Shown here piece by piece: positions 13,001-26,500 of a stretch of DNA of 64,000 bases. Source of the stretch: Penicillium oxalicum (Eukaryota > Ascomycota > Eurotiomycetes > Eurotiales > Aspergillaceae). The stretch is from positions 2,418,001 through 2,482,000 of the forward strand of contig NC_064653.1 in assembly GCF_001723175.1 (NCBI RefSeq), in the 5' to 3' direction. Made by a program: the position numbers and the translations under genes. Position 1 is the stretch's first letter. Each line of letters begins with the position of its first letter. The notes beneath the pieces are model-generated. The model searched no databases. It saw nothing but the letters and a program-made list of their open reading frames with translations, and was not told the origin of the DNA.

Positions 13001-15109
13001 TAATTGCGGCATTGACAGAGCAAGACGACGAACGATGCGTCAACGACTCGACGGAGCCGAAACTGCTCGAGGAAAGATCAAGTTCTCCGTATTGGGAAAG
13101 AACTTTGGCTTCGTGCACAAGCTCAAACGATGGGTCATGCTGAATAGCTTGTCGGTGGCCGAGATGGTCCTCCTTGTCAAGGAATTCCTGGATTCGAACA
13201 AATGATCCGACCGAGCCCGCAAATGACATCAAGGCCATAACAAGGGTCAAAAGTGGATCTGAGAGAAGAGCAAAAAGCGACAAGGAGGTGAAGACGCGAG
13301 AAACGTCCAAAGTGGAGTCAGAAAGTCCGATGAATACGGCAAAGGTCAGGACCGGGGCGAAAATACGAGTCAACCAGGCGAATCCCATGTTATAGACCAG
13401 GAGGGTGCGGAACTTTTTGGAAATATCCAACTCTTCAATGCGAAGTCCATGAACAAATTTCATGAAAGAATCTTGCAGGCCGAGCATTTTGACACCCTTT
13501 ATGGAGCCAAGCATTTCTGAAGTGCAAGAGATTCGTCTTTCAATTGCCTCAAGCCACCGCGCTTGCCGAGGCACCACAAAAGACATCCCCACAAGGGATC
13601 CGACCAGGGCCACGAGAGCTACACACACCGGAACGAAGCAAGAAACTCCCAGCTGCCGCTCTAATAGGTAAATGGCCAGGGCGATCTCAGCGGAGTTGCC
13701 CCAGATCTCGTGCATGGTCTGCCAGCCCTGCGTGATCCGTTCAATGTCCGCACTCATCAGTGTGAGAGCATTCTTTGGATCAGCTTCGTTGAGACCAAGA
13801 CGGCTGGACTTTTTGTAGAGCATTGTTATGAGAATTCCGCGGACCATGGTGATTCCTCGGTATGTATTGTGTTGGTATTGACCCATCGAGATCTTTCATG
13901 TCGTCAGCGGCCTGGGGAAATTCACAAAAGCTTGTCTCGACTTTTGAGTTGGAACTTACAGCTAGTCCCATGTATACCAAGAAGTAGGCACCAATCAGAC
14001 CGTAGCCCACGTTATTGGTGGTATCGTTGACGGGGCTGTTGAAGAATGACAGTGATCGAGTCAGAAGTAGTGGCTGGCAAAAGTTGAAAGCAACCAGGCA
14101 TGCTCGGGCAGGCACAGCACTCAGAAGAGGTGACTTGACAGCCTTGAAAGACTCAAACTGCAATGTATGTGGCGATTTGGTTTGGACTGTGAGAAATCAG
14201 CAAAGGCGCATTTCTGGGACGTGATTACGGTGATATTCACCTTTGCTCCATCTTTTCTCAAACTTGGCCAGCAATCTTTCCGAGCTCAGCTCTTTGTCGG
14301 TCAGGAACAAGTCGTCCACCGACAAAAGATGACTGAATCCTCTCTTGAACAGAGGGTTGAGCCATAGGAACAAAAATCGATTCCAGAGACCCGCGGTAGC
14401 CTCCGGAGGGCAGCATGTGAACTCGGGCTTTAGGATATGACGTTTTTCGATGGTCTCTAGCACGGTAAGAGCAAGCTTATTGAGCAAAGCAACAGTGGTA
14501 ACGACCGCTATAGTCTTGTTGAAATGATTGTCTGCGCGGAGCCATAATGTTCTGGTCCGCGCGGCATCGAAAAGTAAAGTGCTGAGCAAATACAGATTCA
14601 AGAGGGATGACGGCCTGACAGAAGTCAGGTGTTCGGCATAAGAAAGGACACATAGCATGAATGTCCCAATGGTGAGAACGACATGCGTGGCAAGCGATGC
14701 TTTGGTGACCTCGGCAGTGGGCTGTGCCCACAGGACCGATTGTGCGATTCCAAGCCCAATAAAGATGAACCAGGTCACCTGCTCATCAAAATCGGGTCAG
14801 CCTGTGAATCCGAAAACTTTTGCCCGAGTTCCTCTGTAATACTTCTATACATCACAAAAGGAAAAGGTACTGGCAACTTACCAGTTTCAATGGAAGGAGC
14901 CATGATCGTTCAACTTTGCGCTGTTTGCGGGAGAGCTTCAACATCCGCAGCGGCACCAGAATTGATATCAGCGCGATGGGAAGAAGAGCCATGATAGTCT
15001 CCTCGAAAAGAAGTGAAAAGTCAAAACTACCACGACATGGTCCCATTCCCACGCGGAATGTGTTGTCCATATCCCGACATGATGGGCTAATAGAATTCGA
15101 CTGCGACAT
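10032..15109 (-). CDS. ABCC-type (MRP-like) ABC transporter
   Basis: Full-length ATP-driven exporter of about 1471 residues, probably in the plasma or vacuolar membrane. Seven exons on -: 15109-14882, 14778-14241, 14186-13960, 13892-11161, 11102-11022, 10954-10580 and 10266-10032. The order is a hydrophobic N-terminal TMD0 (about 1-190), TMD1, NBD1 (Walker A GPSGCGKST near 660; signature LSGGQSQR near 750; Walker B IIFLDD), TMD2 and NBD2. In NBD2, Walker A (GRTGSGKTS, near 1265-1272) is rebuilt by splicing; the signature is LSHGQ and Walker B is IVILDEAT. An LSHGQ signature in NBD2 is common in fungal ABCC proteins. Two introns end in AAG, and the last (10267-10579, 313 nt) is unusually long. 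It is divergent from the NRPS across an 8.45-kb gap. Export of the NRPS product is inferred from position only. Confidence 0.93.
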
Positions 15110-16870
15110 TGTATGAACAACAGGGCACCATTGGTACTCCTTTATGTTTGAATGAAATCAGCTCAGATTAGATCATAGAATGGACAGAGAGTTTTCACGT
15201 CGTGGTGAGAGCCTGGAGAGGTGTCTGCGAGAGCACAAAGACACAACCCGATTGCAGTGCACTTCGCACAGCGATATTAGTATGAACCTTTGACCTGCCT
15301 AACGGAAACGTGGAGGAGGGAGTACATTTGAATAAAGTTTCGAGTACTGATCAGAGCCTTCGTGGGCACGACCTCGACGGGAGCACGAGAACGGCAAATT
15401 AGCAATTGAGACATGCGCAAATGATTAATTAGTACGCCCTGAACTGAGTCCATTTTTCTTTACTAAATGGGTCCTTCTCACGGGACTCGTGTTCTATTCG
15501 TGTGCTGACCTGGTAATTAGGCTAGTCCTTGCAACCGCCCGGTGCATGTAACTTGGGATAAACTATCCCTTCAAAATCTCTGTATTTTAACCCTTTCTCC
15601 TCTGTCACCCGAGGTCCTGGAATCATTTGCTCTTCTGTGAGAAGTGTGATACGTATGACCTGATTAGACCAATGATAGCCCATGATGAGAGGGCATGGGG
15701 CAATGTGTTCATCAGTCCAGACAGTTCCAGTGAAAACTCGTTCTGGAGAAAAAACAAAGAGATAGTCAAGTTCTCCATGGTACCTGGCTAGCGTGAGCCC
15801 ATCCTGTTCACGTATACTCTATTTCCACCTTTATATTTCTTTTTCCTGCTTTTATTTTTCGCAGTGGAGACAATACGAAGGAATAGGTCGGGTCATAGCG
15901 CGCTTGCTCCATTTCCCTCTCCACATTGGCACGTACACTTTTCTTTTCCCGCCTTTTTTCGGGTTTACTCTGAGAATTTTTCCACTTCCGTGTCTCCTTC
16001 TATTTCGGGGGTTAATTGCTTTTTTTGCATAAAGCCATAACTGAACGGTCCAAGTTGTGAAAACCTTACATGGGATGTAACAAGGGGAAGTCACTAGGGG
16101 TATATTAATCTCCCATGAAATCTCATCCCTTGTATAGAATCATAGCACTTGGAGACGTTTGTATATGCGTAGGTGAGTGTAAACTGTATAGTGTACCCTG
16201 GGTACTACACGGTGTGTAGTGTGCATTATGGTGCAGGGGACAGGAGCCTAAAGAAAACCGCATCCACCCTTGGCAATTTTCTACAGATACAAACAGGTAC
16301 TTATGTATACTGGATCCATATGGTTCGGACGGGTGGGTTATTGATCCTCGGAAACGACTTCGTCCTGTTCGTCGGGCTGTGCTCGCGGATCTGTCGATTG
16401 TGATTGCGGTGGCCATATTCAACAGGCTGGATCTGGGCAGTGGACCGTTGACAAGCGTGGGACCCATGGAAGGATCGTGGAGTCACGGTGATTGTGGATT
16501 TGTGGCCTTACATCCAGAAGAGATTTTGGAACTCCATGCCCCACGTATCAGTGCTAGTGGTACTTGTGCAATAGAGGACGCCTGCTGATCTACATTATCA
16601 TTCCATGCTTGTCACGGAAGGTGTCTTTGGAAGTGGACTTGACTCCAAAGCCGACAACATCAGCCAAGGATTTGTCCACTAGCCCCAATGCGTCAAGGGT
16701 GTGATCAGACACTTTAAACTAAAAATCTCAACCATTCCATGGGGGAGCCAGATTGAGTTTTCTCTTTTTGTTCATGACTGTCTAATTTCATCAGATCTCG
16801 TGCGTTCCCGCCTAGCAGTCCAACTCACTGGCCCGCGGACGCGACGAGAGACCAGCGGCCAGCGGCCACT

Positions 16871-16890
16871 GTACGGCGTACGGCGTACGC
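16871..16890. repeat. GTACGGC short tandem repeat with palindrome
   Basis: Three head-to-tail copies of a 7-mer (GTACGGC, GTACGGC, GTACGCC), the last ending in the perfect palindrome GGCGTACGCC. It is preceded at about 16851-16867 by a second small tandem repeat (CCAGCGG). It lies in the gene-empty interval. Function is unknown; it may be a binding-site cluster or simple replication slippage. Confidence 0.6.
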
Positions 16891-19800
16891 CAGCCACTGT
16901 TTTTCGGCCTCTCCACCAGCGCCTATCAGTGGGTCCTCCTCATTGCCACGAGGAAGAGGCGGTGCGACCTAGCAGAATGATGGATCCAGAACAGGGTTGG
17001 TGAAATTGAGCCCGCAACACGGGAGGAACGTTCGGGAATAACAAATGTGCTTTGTCTACTATCGTTGCTTGAGTACATGCCTCATCGGGCATTCGCCCTA
17101 GCAAGACTCGACGCCTCGCAATCACACATGGATATGCCTCTCCCCAGGGGGTCCAGGGACGAGATATCTTCAGCTGGGGAGAAGACTGGGTCTGGAACAC
17201 ACTAAGCGAAGGCGAAGATCTCACGAACAGGGCCGATTTGCGGTTCTTTCAGCCGACGGGATGGGTTTTTCTTGTCTTCAGACACTAGTCAGAGACAGGA
17301 GACACTGGACTCCACCGGTCACGATGTATTTGCGGTGCATGACAGGGAAGTCATCGTACGACGCAGGTCATCCACGGTCGTGGGTCAGGCCCACTGACTA
17401 CGCACTCGGCAAGGTCGGGCAAAAAAAGACTGGAACGGCAAGTTTTCCGGTTGTTTGTTGTGGATATCTCTACTCATGCTTGCGCAACGATGACCTCAGC
17501 TCTTGGGTAACCTCACTTGAGAACTGGATGCGAAATGCCTGGCCTCCCACCAAGAGGATCCCTGGCATGGACTGGGATGGAGACAGCGTGCTCGTGCGGT
17601 GATGCTGATGGAGGTTGAGACTGCAGGCTTCTAGCGCCACCGAGTCATTGCTATATGCCACCGAAGCGCCCTTGACATGGCCTGTCTGTTCTACACTTCA
17701 GTTGATACGGTGCCCACCTTGGAATGCCTGCTAGAGCGAGCGCCACGCCGAACTATAGATCTCCTACTCGCGACCAGTCGTTCACCCGATGTCCTGAACA
17801 TGTCAGGCATTTCTTGAGAGAGAAGACGACTTGTTATCAACCCAGTTACTTTGAAGCTCTGTTGCTGTTGCCCGGAAGGGTTGGATTCCAAATTCACTTC
17901 CCTCCTATCGACGAACGGAGAAGCAGATTGCAAGAGCTACGGGACTAAAGTCTCGTTGTGGAAAAGAAGCATTTCTGATTGGAGAAGGGAATCTGATGCG
18001 AAGAGACGAGCAGTAGTCTTTTAAGTTTGCATATTCATAGCAAACATTTTCGAGCTATTTCGCTTCGAGAATACCTTCGTTCATTGGTAGGGACAGTACC
18101 CAAAGTGTGGCCTGATGAGTTCGAATCTCGACTGGGATGACGAAAGATTTTAAAACCTGGCGACGCCCACCACTCGTGGAATACAGTTCTCCCACTCATG
18201 AGAGGCGAATTGTTTTGCATGTAGCGACTACGCTTGAAAGGGCACAAGTTCGCGAGGGAAGATGACCCTCTGCGGACGGGCTAGTGTCGGCAGAGTTCCG
18301 TTCGACTCGCATACTCACAGGCTGGCCAACGAGTTGTCATGGCATAGTACTTTGTACAGTCCCATTGCCTCTAGTGCTACCTTGTGGAAAGCACTATGTG
18401 TTGTTGATACCTCCGCAGGACCCCCCACTTGGTTCATAGTGCAGTTATTTGGCAATTTCAAGACACAGCTATTTCATTCCAAATACGTGAATTACATTTT
18501 CTCTCACGTTGTCAGGAACTGCGGGATCTGCTGACCAACTGTGCTGAAGATTTGCTTATTTGATACGACCGCATTTCGTTGGTCACACACCACGGGGCCA
18601 AACCACCGTGCGAGCAATTGAAGGCCCCGCGAGCACAGCTTACCGGCTGAAGAACCGGGCAATCGACAAGATCTTGAAGAGAAGAGCTGTGAGGACCCCT
18701 CCGCCGATCATCGGCAACCGACGGGATTTTGGCGCTGGACGCCGCCGACCAGGCGGCGTCCACTCCGCTCAAGGGCCCGTGCAAATCATGATCACAGCGA
18801 CCCGGAGGTCCGTGAGGCGCTAAACTCCAAGCAAACCTAACATCGGCATCTAGAGTCCTCAGCAGGGGGAATGTACCAGACTCGACCGGCTGTTCGAAGC
18901 TCGAGACAGGTAAGGTTTGAGTGGCGGTACAGTCGGTCTGGTGGGCACAGTGTCTCTTTTCTGGTGGCTTGCCGTCTTACTTGCTTAGGTTGGGCTTCGG
19001 GGAGACCAGTCTGTCTCATCTGAGATCCGCTCAATCTCCGCGTAGAGGAGACTTGGAGCTGGTCGACTGCGCTAGCGGTTGGGGAAGTGCAAAACACTTG
19101 TCTGAATGGCCTCTCAAGGGTTGACAGCTCATCAATTCACGTAAGGGTCCACACAGGTGGATCGTGTGGAATAGCGGCCCCCAAAGCCACTGCCAGTGCC
19201 ACCGATTCGAAAGAGTTTCGTTCCCACTGTGTTTCCGCCCGCCAGACTTCCCAAGGAGTGGTTGGTCTTCCTCATCTCCCCTTTCCGGGACTTTGTTTTT
19301 TGAGTTCATCGAGGGGTGCTATTATACGTTTAACTCGCGGACCGGTAAATCACTGACTAAGCTGGCCTCTGCGCCCGATCCACTTGATGTATTCTTCATG
19401 GCTGGGCTTGGTCTGCTCATTGGATCGATCTTTCCAGGCGATGTGATTGTCCCCTGTCGAACCCTGATGGAAAAGCGTCAGTGATATTCTGGACCCGGCT
19501 CGATCACTCTTCTACAGGCAGACCCCAAGGTGAACTATGATGTCTGATTGGTGCATGTCGTATTTGAAATTCTCTGTCTTGCGTTGCAACGCGGGGAGCG
19601 GAACCAAGTCTGGTATGCGTTCAGCAGCATGGCTGAAAATGATAATCCTCTTCTACTGTCTCATACCTGGCAGGGCTGAGCCTGAATGGACTCATGAAAT
19701 TCGCCGGCCACATGGACGGAAGGAATAGTCGCGCATGACATTGCCTCCCCCAGAACCATGCTTTTTCTGCGCCCTCCGGAATGCTACACTGGACAGCTGG

Positions 19801-22800
19801 CGAATCCCTGAGAATACGAGGCACGGAGTCCCAACTGGGCGAAATCCCTTTTTGGCTGAAATTCCCAAACAGGAAGGTCACCATCACCGAAGAAGAAACC
19901 TCAGTGAGTCCTGAGGCGGCAACGGTGCTCGTCAACGGATGTAGTCGAGGGCAGGGAAAGCCTCATCTTCGGCTGGTTCATCGAGAGAGGCGCTCCCTAT
20001 ATGTCACGTGCACCTGATCTGCCCGGCAAGTGTCTTCTCCGTGTTGGGTCTTTTACCTAGACTCTCAACCCCGTCCGCACGAACCCTGTCCGGCGTAGGA
20101 CGGAGTCAGCAGTCCAGAACTCCAAACCCCATCTTGTCACACGGGAGGGCCTAACCAAAGCAAAACGAACAGGAAACTTAGTCATTTCTCGGCACGCTGA
20201 TGGGCGTCTCTGCCGTACGGCCCCTAACCACGGGGCTTTGACAAATCATCGTGGCTCCTCCATCGCTCGGTTTAGCCTCTTATTCCACTGGGTTCCACAT
20301 CCGCGCGGGTGGCCCCCACCGGATCGATCCGCTTCCTCTCCGTCTGGATGTGATCTGCCCTTCTACTGCCTTCTTTGATTTACGCATCCCTTGGGAATAA
20401 CTCCCTTGCAGAAAACGATCCCCTAAAAAGTACGGACCTCCCTGAGTCTTTTATAGCAAAGTCGGTGGCGTGAGCGCCTCCTGCAGCCAACTCTTACACT
20501 ATGCCCCATGAGCACTCCATCTCCGTTCAAGCGCGATCGTCCGAGAAAAACTTGCAAGTCTGATGATGAGAACGATAGGCCACTGGAAGATTGGCATTCA
20601 TCTCTGGATACGGTCATCCTCTAGGAATTTAGATGATTGTAAGATCTGCATTTGTTTCGAACCCGCAAGGCGTACCGTGGTTGATGGCGGATCACATCTC
20701 CCGGGCTTGAGTGACTGGGACGGACACGCGCTCCACTTGTTCACGTCGTCGGGACTGCGGTGGAACTCGCGCCAAGAATAGTACTCACTAGGTCATCCTG
20801 CCCAGGGCGCTTGTCAGATGGAGAATCCTGGTTGTCTGGTCAAGATATCCATCACCATCTGACAAAACAAGTTGACTTCAAGGCATGCCATGAAAATTCG
20901 CTCCATATGTGGGGATCTCGCGTGGAGTGTATCTGGCCACACGGGGCGCTTAGAGCAAATCTATAACCAAGGACCGACGGGTGGCTATCAGTCCCCTAGG
21001 TAAGTTTTGCCCTGATCGGCTTCCAGGTACACGAAGCCACATGGTCCATCGTCTGACATGGTCTGCAAAATTCTCTATTCCCACCTGGCTTGGTCGGGCT
21101 CACCCACCATGATCCATTCCCTGCAACGATGCGGAAAGGGAAAATTGGAGAAGAGGGAGGCGGGTCCGGACAGTGATGGCATGACGGGTTCCCTCATTGA
21201 GACAATTTCGTGATTTTTTTTCATTTTTCCAGAGCAGTCAGGGGTGGACGACGGGCTCGACCTAGGATTCAGTCAGGTCTATTCCACAATCTACGCGCTT
21301 ACGTATTTCCGTCCCGATCCGACAAACTCGGAGCTTCACAATTTCTTGGGTCGCTTCTTGTACAGCATATGAAGTGTGGGGTCATGTCCGTTGCAATGCT
21401 TCACTTGCAGTCCGTGCTGTCATCGATCGAGTGCGATGAAAAGAGACGGGATGTGAGACACCTGGACTGGCGCCAGTGAGTAACCACCACAACTGCAGTA
21501 CAGACCTTCGGCTGGGACGGAACGAGGGTGCGAAAGTGTAGAACCATGTCACCGCTCATGGATTCTACTCTCATTGTATCTGTGAGGACCCATTCGCTTA
21601 AATGGAGGTACGCCTGTCCTGCATATAACCCCTTGGCCATGATGGGGCACCTGGCTTCGTATACGGACAGCGTAGGCTAGCACCTCAATTGCCCGAGTGA
21701 CCGCTTACGAGAAATGTCTTGTGGTAGCGATGCGCGCATTGCTGAATTATTTTGACATTTATTTCTTTTTTCTTTCGGGTCCACTATCAGGATTTCTCAA
21801 GGGTGTTTGACAATTTCTGAACGATTTAACCCGGGCCTGCCATGTGTGCTGCGACTCGCGGCACCAATCGTTGGATTGAGTCTAGTCGGTGTGACTGCAG
21901 AGCAAATTAAAACTTTGTCCAGACATTCTCATCCCGAATCGTTCGCGAATACACTTAAGGTTTGAAATTCTTTTTCTTCTGATTCCAATGTGACTCTCTG
22001 GAATGACCACAATGAAAGAGAATGGAACATAACGAGTCGCCGCATTTCCTTGGGCGTTGTCCAATCATCTGAATTGCTTCATTTGCCGCTCCATCAGCAG
22101 GATAGCCCAGGCTCTTCATGTTGACCTTCATGTGGGATCAATGGTAACGAGCAGGGGAAACGACGTCCAGATGGCAGATTGCCTGCTAATGCCGTGACAG
22201 TGCTGCGAACACATCTGGAGATATGCACGGGGATGTGGACATGACCATCCAAAGACATGCTCGGATTTGCGCCTCATAAACACCCTACCTGAGCTCACGA
22301 GTCAACGATATGGAATTGACAGCCCTCAAAGATCCATCGTCTTGCCTGACCACGTGTTGTCAAGTTCGCTTCTTGAAGCCCCATCGGGTATAAAGCAGCT
22401 AACCCCGTTCGATTTAGACTCATAACGTATTCCACCTTCTGTAAATGGCAAATTTTAAGTAAAAATCAAACAACTTTGAAATTAGTTGTCACCATACACG
22501 TTTTGGATCATCAAATATTCTAGTGTAGCTTGGTTTGACCAGGATCTTGATCAAGTTACTAAGATACACTTCCAGGATGACTACGAGACTATACCCACTC
22601 TTCATTGGTTTGGTGGCTAGTTTTTCCGAGCCAAAAGCAACAAGCTTCTCGCTTCCAGTTCGAACAGCCCGGGAATAAGGAACGAGAAAAGAGCGTTTTC
22701 ACCCCGCTATTCTGTCCTGGCAGTGAAACTTGGTAAGAAATAGGAACCTCAGCTGTCGAGTTCCCACAGTGTAGGGCCCGCTTTGACGGTGTCTGACTCG

Positions 22801-23489
22801 GTTCCACAGGGGGGGGCCACTCGGTGGTTTGGACACGATCCACTCAGCGCGGCGTCTGTCCAATTTCTCAACATCCAGATCCGATCCCATGCAAGGAAGA
22901 TACATGGACTATCCTGAAATTGTCTGTTGCTCTGAGCCGTCTCATCCTATGGGAATCGGTGAGGTAGCATTCATCTTGTATTACTGTAATCTCGTCCTTT
23001 TCGTAAGGTTGTGAGCCCAGTCTGTCTTATTGCTCTCGGTACATGTGGCACTTCTTCCTACTTCGGTACATACGGAGAGCGTAGCGGCGTTCGCGAACGA
23101 GCTGGAGCATGGCCATGCATCTGCAGGCCCGATGATCAATGGCGTAACTATTTTCGGGGTTTTTTGTTTCTTTTATTTTCTATTTTTTTTTTTTTCTGTT
23201 TTCGACAGATAGACCTGTCTCTTTTTTATTTTTCGACCTAGGATAGCGAGGCAGGTGTCTTAGCTTATTCCGACCCGTGAGAGATTTAATCAGCTTTGTG
23301 CAAGCAAAAAAGAAAGAAGACTCCGAAACTTTGCTGGAAATTCCATTCATAATTATCTCGCATCCCCCAGTTTGGCACTGGTGTCAATCGTTCTTTGCAC
23401 CATTCTAAGCCTTTAATCATCGGCCTTAATTCCCTCGACCGACTCTTCTCGCCGCCGTTGTTGACATCGGCCTATTGCAGCCGAAACAA

Positions 23490-23560
23490 TCTCCTGCCCT
23501 TAAAATCTATAATCTTATCCCATCTTGTGCATAATCAGCTACTTTTGAAAACTCGTCGCA
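23490..23560 (+). promoter_or_regulatory. Probable NRPS core promoter
   Basis: Just upstream of the NRPS start codon there is a pyrimidine-rich segment followed by an AT-rich TATA-like stretch (aaaatctataatc, about 50-60 bp before the ATG). The start codon context is gtcgcaATGG. The assignment is positional only; no specific regulator site is claimed. Confidence 0.35.
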
Positions 23561-26500
23561 ATGGCCAACACTAGCTCGCATTGTTATCTGCCTCGGTTTG
23601 CGCCCGCAGTCGACGGGCACAAACGCCCGGTGTCGATGAAGACGAAACCCACGCCCTCGCAACACGCGCAGTTGTTAACCGCGTGGCAAGAAGGACGATT
23701 GGGATCCGTGATGCAGGCCACTTGGGCCATGGTACTGCAATATTACATCCGTTCTGAACACATCTGCTTTGGATATCAGCACATCGATGGGGACTCAGTC
23801 TCCTCGAGACACCCCATGCCGCGGCCGGCAACCACAAATTTGGACACTTTCAAAATGTCCATTCAGGAGGATGACTCCATCCGCACCATTTTGGACAAGG
23901 CGCAAGCTCAGAGCGATGAAATTTCGCAGCAAAGGGAGACTGGCAATGGCCAGGAAGCCTCAGAGGGGGGCATTCTACCCTTCAATACCATCTTGATGCT
24001 TCGGACGTACCGCAAAGCGAACGATATGGCGTCTTCGCCCATCTCTCAACAACCAATTCTAGCAACAGCTCTTCCAGACCAGGTGCGTTCAATTCCTGTC
24101 GTATTGAGGCATATCGACACAGAGGGGGTACTTATGACCTAGCCCTGTGCTTGATATATTCCTTGTTGAGACCGGAATGTAAGCTAACTTGCGCCAAATC
24201 TGATATAGTGCCTAGTTCGCCTTCATGTGAAAGTATTGCGCCGAGATATCAGCATATTCCTCGAGTGGAGAAACGGAGATATGTCTGGGGAGCAGATGAC
24301 GAGCGTTGCTCAGGCATTTGAGCAAATCCTGACACTGGTTCTTTCTGCTGAGGACATCGCTATTAGCAAGCTTAATTTGTTCTCGGAGAATGACATGAAG
24401 CGAATCCGTCAATGGAACTCTGAAACACCGAAACTTCACGATCGCACGATTCATGACGCAATACACGATCAGGTCCTGAGTGGACCCAGTCGTGAAGCAG
24501 TGAGCGCGTGGGATGGTAGTTTGACCTTTGGAGAGCTTGACTCGCTGGCTACAAAACTGGCATATCATCTCCGCATGCAGGGCGTTGGGCCTGAAGCGCG
24601 AGTAGCACTCTGCTTCGATAAATCGGTAAGTTTGACCAGTATTCCAAGTCACCTCTGATTTGAATTGTTGAGTATTGCATTGCTTGAAAAATTATTTTTG
24701 TCTTCAAATGGTGGTCGTAGGCAATGGATGGCACACGCTAACGCGCTTTGCCAGAAATGGAATATTGTTGCAATGCTTGGCGTCATGAAAGCGGGAGGCG
24801 CCTTCGTCCCGCTCGACCCGATCCACCCAACCTCTCGGTTGCAACATTTGATCGAGTCCGTAAAGGCCGAAATCGTCCTATGTTCACCTTCACGCGCCGA
24901 ATCCCTGCGCGATGCCGGAGACACAATCATTTCCTTGTGTGCGGACACCCTTGATGAGCTGCCGGAGCCTGCCGTGGACGTTGACCTTGCGTCGGGGGTT
25001 ACGAGTCAAAATGCGGCCTACGTGCTCTTCACATCGGGGTCCACGGGAGAGCCCAAGGTATGTCTTAGAAGCTTTTTTGCTGTTTCATGATGTTGTTTGG
25101 CCTTCTTGATTTGCTGTTCCTCTGTTGCAAATCATGAGGCTTGACGCTTTTTCCCGGGAGTTTACCCTTGTGGGATCAGTCAGTCATCGTCTTTAGAAGC
25201 GGAACTAATCAGAATCACCAGGGTACCTTGTTGGAGCACCGCGCCTTTTTATCGAGCGCGATGGCGCATGGCCCCAGACTGCACATCTACCGCGAGACGA
25301 GAGCCCTTCAATTTGCTGCACACACATTTGACGCGAGCTTGGCCGAATCACTCACGCCTCTTATCCATGGGGCTTGTGTGTGTATTCCGAGTGAAGAGCA
25401 GCGTCTTAATGACATTGTAGGTTTTATCAACGAGCACCGTGTAGATCATGCATGCTTCACCCCGTCATTCATCGGCTTCATCGAAATTGAAACCGTGCCC
25501 GGTCTCAAGAGTCTCGTTTTGGCTGGCGAGGCAATGTCGCAATCCCAGCTGGCGACGTGGTCGAGAATTCAATTGATCAATGGCTATGGCCCAACCGAGG
25601 CCAGTGTCGCATCCGTTCTGAATTCAAGTGTCTCACCCACCACCGATTGCAAAGATATCGGTCTGCCTGTCGGGGTTCGCGCATGGCTGGTAGATCCGGA
25701 GAACCATAACCAGTTGGTCCCAGTGGGTTGCCCTGGAGAACTTCTACTTGAAGGCCCTACCCTCGCCCGCTGTTACGTGAACAACCCAGAGAAAACCAAT
25801 GACTCCTTCATTTATGACCCTACCTGGGTAAACCTTGACCCTGCGGGAGGTTCTCATCGGCGATTCTACAAGACGGGAGATCTGGTCAGGTACAACTCTG
25901 ACACGGGAGCTTTGAATTACATCGGTCGCAAAGATACGCAAGTGAAAGTTCACGGCCAACGAATCGAACTCGGGGAAATCGAGAACCAGCTCAACAAAGA
26001 CAACATTGTTTCGCATTGCTGTGTTCTGTTTCCCAAAACGGGGTTTTCCAAGGGCAGACTCGCAGCAGTGATTGCCTGTGCAGGCTTGTCCGCTGAACGG
26101 TCGGAAACAGATTTGGAACCTTTGCGACTACTCTCAGTAGCTGAGAAAGCGAGGATAATCCCGGGAATACGCGAGAGGCTATCCACACGCCTGCCAACAT
26201 ACATGGTCCCGCCTATTTGGCTCTGTGTCGAAGCCATGCCCCTTCTACCATCTGGGAAACTCGATCGAAAGGGCATCGCAGGATGGGTGACCAACTTGGA
26301 GCAGGACCCAGATGTTGTTGCCGCCAGTTCTGTACCGGAAGCTTTGCGGCCACAGACGCACCCCACAAATGAAAAGGAGGAAGCTCTAGTCGCCATTTTT
26401 AGTCGCGTGTTGAATTTACCTCAGACTCATGTGAACTTGGACGAAAGTTTCCTCTCCATGGGCGGAGATTCTATCGCTGCGATGACCTGTATCGGTATGT

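Larger units (their letters stand above)
15110..23560. other. 8.45-kb gap without recognisable genes
   Basis: Lies between the divergent ABC transporter and NRPS start codons. All open frames are short (at most 113 codons), occur on both strands at chance density, and match no family I know. I see no transposase or reverse-transcriptase motifs, no long terminal repeats and no rRNA. A tRNA-like T-loop near 18116-18128 has no matching acceptor or D arm. Base composition looks ordinary, without the extreme AT bias expected from RIP. The last several hundred bases before 23561 (pyrimidine runs, TATA-like tctataatc near 23510) look like a promoter. The remainder could be decayed genes, a non-coding RNA locus or a lineage-specific insertion, and the sequence alone does not decide. 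Confidence 0.6.

Noticed and set aside
18110..18140. tRNA-like T-loop (gagttcgaatctc)
   Set aside because: Only about four stem pairs form, and no matching D arm, anticodon arm or acceptor stem was found around it.
15110..23560. RIP-degraded transposon as the origin of the ABC-NRPS gap
   Set aside because: By eye the composition is ordinary, without TA enrichment, and no terminal repeats or transposase or reverse-transcriptase remnants were seen. A formal RIP-index calculation was not possible.
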